The notes below the pieces were generated by a model. It was not told where the DNA came from. It saw only the letters and a program-made list of their open reading frames with translations, and searched no databases. A DNA stretch of 13,927 nucleotides, taken from the NCBI GenBank assembly GCA_017936985.1, contig JAGBEM010000018.1:1-13927 (forward strand), in the 5' to 3' direction. Below, in pieces: positions 1 through 8,200 of this stretch. The first letter of the stretch is position 1. Each line of letters begins with the position of its first letter. Source of the DNA: Oscillospiraceae bacterium. GTDB lineage: Bacteria > Bacillota_A > Clostridia > Oscillospirales > Oscillospiraceae. The position numbers and the translations under genes were made by a program.

Positions 1-645
1 AAAGCTACTTCGTTTTGCAGATCCATATCCACGGGCACGCATAGAATCACCAGTAACCACACTGCCCTCTAAGGCCCAGCTTGTGAGTGCACCCAGAACC
101 GTTCCCCCGTCGTGCAGTTTTTCTTTTGTCGTAGCAGTTTCGCCGATACCTTTACCGATAGACTTTCTTGCACCGACGATCTGCTGCGTCTTCCGAATGA
201 AATTGGGGACCATACGGAACACCATTACCAGAAGCAGCGAGATGGACGGAATCAGATTACCAAACAGACTGGTAAGCTTATCTGAGGTCAGCACCTTATT
301 ATAGCAGCCAAACCACAGCATCATGATCACGAACATACTAGCAAGTGCCCCACCGTAGATCAGTGCTTCCAAAGTGTACCGTCTACCAAAAATCACAAAC
401 AGTTTTGTTATTCCCAGCGTGTTGAACAGCGGATTGATTACCGTTAGGATGGCAAACATAGGTAGCAGACTCAGTATAGTCTTCCAGCCCTTCTTGCCGT
501 TTAGGAGCAGATAGTAGATTGCTCCCGTTACGATTCCGGCAAACAGATATGCCGGGTGTTGGATCACCACCGACAGGCCGATAGCTCCCACAAAGAAAAG
601 GAAGTTTACCAGCGGGTGGCATTTGGAAAAAGCATCTTTCATCAT
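1..645 (-). CDS. ecfT: ECF transporter transmembrane protein EcfT (partial, C-terminus off the window)
   Basis: This is the energy-coupling transmembrane subunit of an ECF transporter (CbiQ/EcfT family). It links a substrate-binding S component to EcfA-type ATPases in the membrane. The frame is open for 215 codons from ATG 645 to the left edge. Several hydrophobic segments lie in the first 150 residues. The two arginine motifs that contact the ATPases are visible: ARK at about 159-161 and MRARGYG at 202-208. The family is usually about 250-270 aa, so roughly 50 residues are missing. The start codon overlaps the stop of the upstream 428-aa gene by one base (TGATG), which indicates translational coupling and one operon. 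No ATPase or S component lies in the window; they may lie beyond the left edge. The substrate is inferred to be a corrinoid only from the riboswitch and the upstream genes. Confidence 0.9.
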   Translation of the reverse strand, partial: MMKDAFSKCHPLVNFLFFVGAIGLSVVIQHPAYLFAGIVTGAIYYLLLNGKKGWKTILSLLPMFAILTVINPLFNTLGITKLFVIFGRRYTLEALIYGGALASMFVIMMLWFGCYNKVLTSDKLTSLFGNLIPSISLLLVMVFRMVPNFIRKTQQIVGARKSIGKGIGETATTKEKLHDGGTVLGALTSWALEGSVVTGDSMRARGYGSAKRSSF

Positions 646-1931
646 CAACCCATCTCCGGTGCGCCCACATCGGTACCAAGACCCTTACAGGTATAGCACC
701 ATACGATGGTCTCACCACCCTGCAGCGCATAGGAAGAACAGCCATAGTTGGGGAACCATCCGTTGACCTTATACATCCAGCCAGACTGACTGCCGCAGTC
801 GAACTCATAAAGGTTATTGATGCCTTCAATGTAATAGCTGTTATACATAGGTGTCCAGCTATACTCGATCTGGATGTCGTATTTGCTGCAGACTCTTTTC
901 AGCACATCAAAGACGGTTTCGCCTTCCTCAAACTCCACTGTGACTGTAGGCAGGATACAGCCGTTGCTGGGGACATAGCCGGCCTTCGACTGGTCCAGAT
1001 CGCTCCAGTTGTTCAGAATGGTATCGCACCGAATGGTAATCGTGCAGGTCAGCTTGCTCTCTGTGGCGGGAGGCACAGTCGTCTCAGGAGGCGTGGTAGT
1101 CTCGGGAGGTGTTGTGGTTTCCTGAGGGGGTGTAGTCTCAGTAGGCTTTGTGGGATCCTTTTCCGGTGCTGTCGTGCCGGTAGTGGGATCAGTAGTACCC
1201 GTTGTGGAATCTGTGGTATCTGTCGTGGGGTCTGTCGTACCGGGTGTAGGATCGGTAGGCGTGGTGCCGTACTTTTCAACCCAGCGTTCTGCCTCCAGCG
1301 CATCCAGCTCATCATTGGTAAAGCACAACGTTACAGTTTTATTGGCATTTCGGAGCTGGGTGATTGCAAAGTCATTCAAAGACTGGATCGTCAGCTCACT
1401 GATGTTAATTTCACCATTTATCCAGTTCAGCATCTGACCGGTCTGGGCTTCTCCCACAGCACCGGAGAATACACTAACAGTTTGAGCACCGCTGCGGACA
1501 CTGAGCAGCGCTACTATATTGCTGAACTCTGCGGTGTTATCCTCGAATGTGAGACTGGCAACAGATACGGTATTCACGAACACCTCGCCGAAGCTGACCT
1601 CTGCACGGAAACCGTCTGCAGCCGCTTCTTCAATATTCAAAACAGCGCTGTTGGATAGCGTCAGGCTGCCGTCTTTCAACTTTACAACGGCGGTAGTGCC
1701 GGAGTTACAGCTGAGCTTATCCCCGGAACGTAGGACTGTCCCGTTCTCCGCAGGATAGGACACGCCATCCCGTTCAATATTCACGATGCCACGAATCTCA
1801 CTGAGTACAGCATAAGATCCGTCATTGGTGTCAAACCAGCCCTGGATGTAACCTACACCCAGCACGCCGGCAGCGACGATCACCAAAATAATGGCGACCA
1901 TGATCAGGTTGGCGATCTGTTTTTTCTTCAT
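645..1931 (-). CDS. Membrane-anchored FecR-like / DUF4430 (transcobalamin C-terminal-like) protein
   Basis: A 428-aa exported protein. A lysine-rich start and one hydrophobic segment (about 8-30) form a signal anchor. Residues about 38-160 resemble a FecR-like beta domain (SYAVLSEIRGIVNIERDG, then a GEVFVN-type strand). Residues about 222-293 are a low-complexity Thr/Pro/Asp/Glu linker that would span the cell wall. Residues about 297-424 match DUF4430, the family related to the C-terminal beta domain of transcobalamin and intrinsic factor: EEGETVFDVLKRVC, then CGSQSGWMYKVNG and LQGGETIVW. The start is supported by GGAGGG (1939-1944) seven bases upstream of ATG 1931. It is the second cistron after the giant surface protein and overlaps ecfT. 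I infer it presents ligand to the ECF transporter. The domain types are seen; corrinoid binding is inference. Confidence 0.85.
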   Translation of the reverse strand: MKKKQIANLIMVAIILVIVAAGVLGVGYIQGWFDTNDGSYAVLSEIRGIVNIERDGVSYPAENGTVLRSGDKLSCNSGTTAVVKLKDGSLTLSNSAVLNIEEAAADGFRAEVSFGEVFVNTVSVASLTFEDNTAEFSNIVALLSVRSGAQTVSVFSGAVGEAQTGQMLNWINGEINISELTIQSLNDFAITQLRNANKTVTLCFTNDELDALEAERWVEKYGTTPTDPTPGTTDPTTDTTDSTTGTTDPTTGTTAPEKDPTKPTETTPPQETTTPPETTTPPETTVPPATESKLTCTITIRCDTILNNWSDLDQSKAGYVPSNGCILPTVTVEFEEGETVFDVLKRVCSKYDIQIEYSWTPMYNSYYIEGINNLYEFDCGSQSGWMYKVNGWFPNYGCSSYALQGGETIVWCYTCKGLGTDVGAPEMG

Positions 1932-1965
1932 TTTTCAGCCCTCCAAGCAGGATTTCTCTATCTAC

Positions 1966-2018
1966 ATAAAAACGCAAAAACCCATCCGGCAGAAAAACGC
2001 ATAGTTCTTCCGGATGGT
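1966..2018 (-). terminator. Intrinsic terminator or attenuator ahead of the FecR/DUF4430 gene
   Basis: On the minus strand an 8-bp perfect stem (CCATCCGG at 2017-2010 with CCGGATGG at 1989-1982) is followed by two runs of five U (about 1980-1967). It sits inside the operon, about 35 bases before the start codon at 1931. It could stop part of the transcripts after the giant gene, or be the switchable terminator of a leader RNA. Confidence 0.65.
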
Positions 2019-2102
2019 ACACAGTAATTGGACATACTGTGGCGGTATCCAAATTGTCATATATAAAATGCCGTATGGCATGAATGATCGAAGTTAAAAG
2101 AT

Positions 2103-2178
2103 GGGGCTGATTGTTTCCGGGGGCAATACGCAGAAGAAGGGGGAACAACCTCTGCACAGCCGAAAAGCAATCAGCCCC
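2103..2178 (-). repeat. Long stem-loop downstream of the giant surface-protein gene
   Basis: GGGGCTGATTG at 2103-2113 pairs perfectly with CAATCAGCCCC at 2168-2178. Inside it TTTCCGG (2114-2120) pairs with CCGAAAA (2160-2166), giving about 18 bp with one G-U pair and one bulge. An inner GCAGA/TCTGC pair is also possible. On the minus strand only four U residues follow, so a classic terminator is doubtful. Confidence 0.6.
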
Positions 2179-2231
2179 GTGAGTTTTTTAAGGTGGGTGG
2201 CGGGTAGAACCTGCCACCCTAAGCATAATAC

Positions 2232-5200
2232 TTATTTGCTGTACTTGCCAGCATGCTTGCGCTTGCGGTCTGCGACCAGCAGCGCAGCCAGTCCCGCAAC
2301 AGAGACCAGCATCAAGGAAGTATACAGTGCGATGTTGGTGTCATCGCCGGTCTGAGGATTGTTGGAAGTCTTGGGTGCTGTCCAGCCCACTGAAATGGGA
2401 GACAGACCGGTAACTTCAAACTGGATACCGTCCTTGGTCTTTGTTACCTTGGGCATCTCCACATCACCGGGAGTCTTGCCAAAGGCATTGCTTGTGAACA
2501 TATGGACCACAGTAAAGTTGTAGCTGCTGTCCGTTCCTGCAGGATAAGGAATGGTAATGATGATCTTTCCATTTGCCGGGAAGTGTGTCTCGTCAGCCTT
2601 GATCCATGTCTTGCCGCCGTCTTCGGTATACATCAAAGTAACATCGTAGTGGGCAACATTCTTCTGGTCAATTTCCTTATTCTTCTCGATAATGGCCTGC
2701 ACCATTTCCTGCTTAACCTCTTCGGTAGTGTCGAAACCGACCGCCTTCAGGCTGTCAGGAACTGCGGTAATGCCGCCTTCTGTGATTTCAACCTTTGTCT
2801 GAGGCTTGTTGGAATCGGTGGGATCCTCGGGAACATCGGGATTTTCGGCATTGATGGTCACATCACTCATATCGTACAGGCTGGTCTTATTTTCTTTGAA
2901 ACGGAAATATGCAGCCAGTGCGTAATAGCCCTGCTCAGATGCCATACCATTGACTTCCAAGAAGGATACATGCTTGAATCCGCCGCCCTCAACATAGTAG
3001 TCGCAAAGCGCATCTACAACGCTTCTGCCATCCTTGACAAATCTGCTATCTGTGTGAGGATCAATACCCAAAGCAGTCAGTGCAACGATTACCTGTGCAG
3101 CCGATTCCGCGCAAGCACCGTCAATGCTGCCAAAGCCGCCGTCATCGTGCTGGATCTCAGACAAACAGGTCAGCGCTTTATCCACAGCGGTCTTTACATC
3201 GGCGTTGGTTGTGTAATAGGGAGCCAGCGCAGTCAGAGCCATACCGGTCATATCCGGGTCAGCCTTGGTGCCAGACAGTGCCCAACCACCATCTGCAAGC
3301 TGTTTCTCCAAGATCACCTCAATCAGCTTCTCGCGCGTTACGTCACCACCGGTGGGGATCTCGTAATCGTGGGAATCGAATGCAATCAGTGCCCAGATAG
3401 GACCGTTGATACCCTGTTTCTTTACATAGGTCATATCTGTCAGGCCAACCAGCAGATTGTGACCGTCTACATCCGTCACATCGTAGCCAAGAGCAGTCAG
3501 CGCCAGGATCAGACGGGAATTCTCTGTGGACTTCGCTCTATGGAGCTGTTCCTTGTCATTGATATTCTCTTTGACAAATTTCAAAACTTCCGCATAGTAT
3601 GCGTTCACATTGGGAGTATCCCTGCCAGCACGTTCCAGACCAATAACGATCCATTCACCACCGGTAGAATTGACAGTTAAACCGTAGTCCTTAGCCAGTT
3701 TCTCCAGATAGTCGCCGGTGGTCTTGAAGATATTTTCAAAGTCAGCAGGCACTGTGGGATTGCTGGGGTTGCTGGGATCAGTAGAACTGCCAGTCTCGTT
3801 AACAGTCAGCAAAATACCGCCAGGTGCAGAGCAAATCTCGTCCGGATTTGTTTCACCGTAGCGACCGGCAACAGCAAAGACATACTCGCCAAGCTCGAAA
3901 TCAGTCAGCGTAACAGTCAGCTTTCCTTCTGCATCGGTTGTGCCGAGCTTGGTCCATGCAGTCACATCGCCAGAGGTCATTGTACCAGCCTTCGCGTAAT
4001 AGATGTCCAACTGAGCGTTGACCGGCGTATTGCTGCCACCGTTGCCCATATCCGCACCGGCACGGTAAACCTGGAGAACAACGGATTCATTCTTGGCAAC
4101 GACAGTATCGCCGTTGTTCACAGTAATATAGTTGAACACGCTGGTGGGATCGTCGTAGAAGGCCCAGTTTTCAAAATGACCGACCGTTACGACATCGCCA
4201 TCGCTCAATACGATACGGTCTGAGGTTGCACCGATAGTCGTTCCGGGATAAGTGGGATATTGATAGTTGAGATAGTAATTCAGGTTCTCATCATAACCCC
4301 AGAACTTATTCATATAGGACGAGCCTGCACTTCCCGTAATGGTCAATACATTTGTCCCCAGGATACCCTGTGTATACAGGTAGCCCTTACCGGCATCTGC
4401 CTTGTCGATACCGCAGTAGAATACCTCTGTTGCGTAGATATACAGGTGCATCGCAGTAACCTTGCCGTAGTCAGCAGAGGTTTCAGGAATCTTATACATA
4501 TCCAATCCGTAGAGAGACAGGTCAAAGTAAGGTACATCTACCTTCTGCAAAGCCAGCACCTTATTTGAAGCAACAGGCTTAACGAACTGTGCATCGTGGG
4601 AGACAGACAGATAGACAGAAACCGTATTGTCAATGTCTTGTTTCTTCTCCACAATAACCGTGCATTCAGCAGTAATATCACCCGCCTTGGCAGTGATCAC
4701 CACTGTGCCTTCCGCCTTGGTAGTAACCACACCATTTGCATCTACGGTTGCCACAGCTTCGTTAGAGGAATACCATGTAACAGTCTTATCTGTGGCAGTG
4801 TCGGGAGCAACAGTTGCAGACAGGTACAGAAGCTTGCCCGGCTCCAGCTTTGCGGAGGTCTGGTTCAGCTTCACTTCCGTAACCTCGATCGCCGGATTTA
4901 CAGTAACAAGGCAAGTGTCACTGAATTCGCCCACGGTAACGGTAATGGTAACCGTACCAGCGGCCTTAGCGGTGACTACGCCGTTTTCTACAGTAGCAAT
5001 CGTTTCGTCAGAGGAACTCCACTCTGCCTTGTCGGTGGTGTTTTCGGGGGCAAGGGTTGCTGCCAGCGTTACTTTTTCCGTGACCCGCAATTGGGCAGTT
5101 TCTTTGTCCAGTGTAACACCGGTAGCAGGAACGGGCGCAGGTTTCACTTTCAGAGTAATCTCAGGCAGTGTACCCAGATTCACTCCAGCGGGAGGTGTTC

Positions 5201-8200
5201 CGCTGGCCATACCAGAGCCGTTATAGCCCATATCTCTGTGGCCGCCGATCTCTTTGCCGCCAAAACCGCCGGCAACAATGTAGCCATTAAGGGTAAGGGT
5301 TTCTGCGGACCAGTCAGCAGGTATGGTAACTGTCAGCTTCTGGGGGGTGCAGCTAAAATCGTAACGACCATAGGTAGAGCCGCTGCTGTTCTTGTAGGCG
5401 TTGCCGTTGTCATCAAAATAGGAAATCTGCCAGTTGAAGTTGTAGGCGGTAGCCAACTTTTCAGCGGGGCTGGTTAGACCGGTGATGGTAACTGTGACGG
5501 TATCACCAGCATTTAATTGCGTATTTTCATCAACAGGATTGCCTTCCGCATCCTTGATGTCTACGGTCACCTGCTGGGCAGTAACCACCTGGTAGGTGTA
5601 AACGCCATCCTTTTCCACGCGGATGATGTGGCGTCCGGTGGTCAGACCGGAAACCGTAACAGTGCCGTCCTCAGCGACAGTCACGCCGTCCGCGGTAAAC
5701 TGGCTGAAGGTCAGCGTTTCCGCGCCTACGGTGCTGCGGTTCACGGTGACGGTGCAGCCGCTTTCCGGCTTGAAGGAGACGCTTGCGCCGGCAGTGCCGG
5801 TATAGAACTGAGGAGAATGCTCCGCATCAAAGGCCTTGCCGTTGCAGGTCATATTGGTGGTAATCGCAGAGCCATCCTTGCCAACGCTGACCACAAACAC
5901 ACCGGTGCGGTCCGGCCAAATGGCAGAAAAGCGATTTGCTCCACCGGCTCCGCCGCCGGCACCGGAGGCAGTCAACTCGCTGTACATGGCATCGTAGGTC
6001 ACCAGCACAATAGCTGTACCCTCGTTCTTTGCTGTCAGCAATGCCTTTGCCGAATTGTTTGCATCCGGCTCGATGGTTATAACATCGCTGCCCTCCAGGG
6101 TTATGATCTCGTAGCTGAAGTCCGGCAGGGCGATCTTTGCATTGGTAAAGCTCTCAATTGCCTGCCAGTTGCGGAATACATTCAGCTGCTTGGTACCGCC
6201 TACATTCAAATCGATATAGCCCTTGGGGTTGATATTCATATAAATATCACCCAGGTCCAGGGCATACTTCTCGAAATTGCGATACACGGTGTTGGAATCA
6301 AAATCGCCGTTATCGTTCATAAAGAGCATTTCTTCGGTAACGGTAATGGTTTTTCCGTTCGCCTTGGAAGACTCATAATCCCAATAGGTAACGGCATCGG
6401 GATCGTCGGGCCGCTGGACGCGGATAAAGGAATTGTAGCCAAGGGGCGAGAATTTATAGATCACGGTGCTGCCCTCGGTGACCACACTGATGGGTGTGGA
6501 GAAATTATAACCAAAGGAACCGCTGAGAGTGCCTGCGGAAACCACAGAGCCAGCGGGTGCAATGACTGTGAAGTGCTCTTGCACAAGGCTGATTTTGTTT
6601 TCGCCGTTGACAGGTGTATAGTCTGTCAACGAAACACCGTTGTAACTGCTGACAGTGGCAGTAGCGCTGACAGAATAAGAAACACCATCCAGTAGCAGGA
6701 AGCTGTTGGCATTGCCTGCTGCTGCCACATTATCGTACTTGACGGTCACGGCAGCATTAGCATCCTCGGTTTCCCCTGCCAAGACCTTGAAATCAGCCTT
6801 TATAAGTACCAGTTCACTGCCAGCAGATACTGCAGTGCTCATGCCCATGCCGTCAGCGCGCCATGCGATGTGGGAAGCATTGCTGGGAACTTCAACGGTG
6901 TAGATATTACCGGAAGCTGCGGCGGTCAAGGAATTGCCCAATGCCCCAGTTTCGTCAGAAACATAGAACTCAGGTGTAACACCTGTAGGAACAGCAACTT
7001 GCACATCAAAGGTCTGCGCGGAGTCATTTACAGTCAGATTGACCGTATAGACCTGCTCGGAGTAACCCTTGCCGTCAAATGCCCGGAAGGAAAGGGCGTA
7101 TTCGCCGGAAAGGTCATTGCTGTATGTAAATGCAGTGTCGCAAGCGGTCCAATCGCCATCGCCAACTTTATACTGATAGGTCAGGCTGTCGCCGTCCGCA
7201 TCGGTAAACAGCGGAGAAAGATCCAGTTCATAATTCTTTCCTGCGTCTACACTGGCAGTAGCAGAGGAATCGCCTGCCAGTTTCGGCAGCTCGTTGACCA
7301 TAGAGAAGGTCAGCGTCCAAGTCTCATAGGGATTGTCACGCAAGCTGGGTGTTACATTGTACAAATAGAAAGTGAATGTTGCAGCACCGGCACTGAGTGT
7401 GATGTCCTTCTCAGTAAATTTATTGTTCACAGCTTTTCCGGAGGAAGTTCCGGAAACGCCGGTCTTTGTGGTAATGAAAGGCAGATCGCCAGTCTGAGTC
7501 AAATCAAAGGTTGCCTTGACTTTGCCATCAATAGGGTAATCCTTGGGCAATACCACGTTGATCGTTGTACCCTCAAGCGTTACCAGAAGATCATCGATCT
7601 TATTTCCGTTGGCATCGGTAAACAGCACATAATTCAGGCCTCCGTTGCTGGTCTCTTTGCCGATCCAGATGCCACTTTCAAAGGCTGTCACATTCACCGT
7701 GATGGTCACATAGTCCGGGCAATCACCGACCACATTGGATGCAGCGAAAACAAGAGCGTGCTCGCCACCCTCAAAGGTCAGGAAGTTGTATTTACTGCCT
7801 TCCAGAGCCTGCTTCTCCTGGCCGTTGACCAGATAATAGGTTTTAGCTTTGCTGAAGTAATCCTTCAGATTCAGTTCCAGGCCAACACCGGTATAAGTAG
7901 AAGCGGTATCCGTCTCCTTCAGCCGGATCGGCACAACGGTCGGAATCTCTTCCCGGAGAAATACCAGCTTATAGGTGGCAGTGCCCCGGGAAATACGACC
8001 ATTATATTTTGCGTCCAGAGTCAGGCTCAGTTCCCCTTTGCCGCCGCTCAGTGTCACAGTTCCTGTCGCACCTTCCACCGTAAATTTGTTGGTCGGTGTG
8101 TCGAAGGTCACATTGACAGCGGCATCTGCTGCAGTATCGCTTGTGAGCACTACGTAGATGGTGGTTCCGTCTTCATAGGCTTCCAGAACATTAGCCCCTT

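Larger units (their letters stand above)
1932..2231 (-). other. 300-base structured intercistronic region
   Basis: No coding sequence is supported here. Five inverted repeats occur in order along the minus strand: 2219-2213/2201-2195 (GGGTGGC stem); 2178-2168/2113-2103 (11 bp, extended inward by 2166-2160/2120-2114); 2081-2077/2072-2068; 2041-2035/2026-2020 (CACAGTA stem); and the U-tailed stem 2017-2010/1989-1982. Such a run of hairpins between two cistrons suggests RNA processing, differential expression or an unrecognised leader element. I do not see a cobalamin riboswitch core here. Confidence 0.6.

Noticed and set aside
83..304. Plus-strand frame of 73 codons
   Set aside because: Antisense to the clearly recognisable ecfT gene.
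1150..1437. Val/Ser-rich plus-strand frame
   Set aside because: A shadow of the Thr/Pro linker repeats of the FecR/DUF4430 gene.
2502..3680. Long plus-strand open frame (392 codons), with similar ones at 4596-5477, 5517-6695 and 6870-8237
   Set aside because: All lie antisense to the giant surface-protein gene. They lack ribosome binding sites, give Cys/His/Ile-rich sequence without domains, and are explained by its codon bias.
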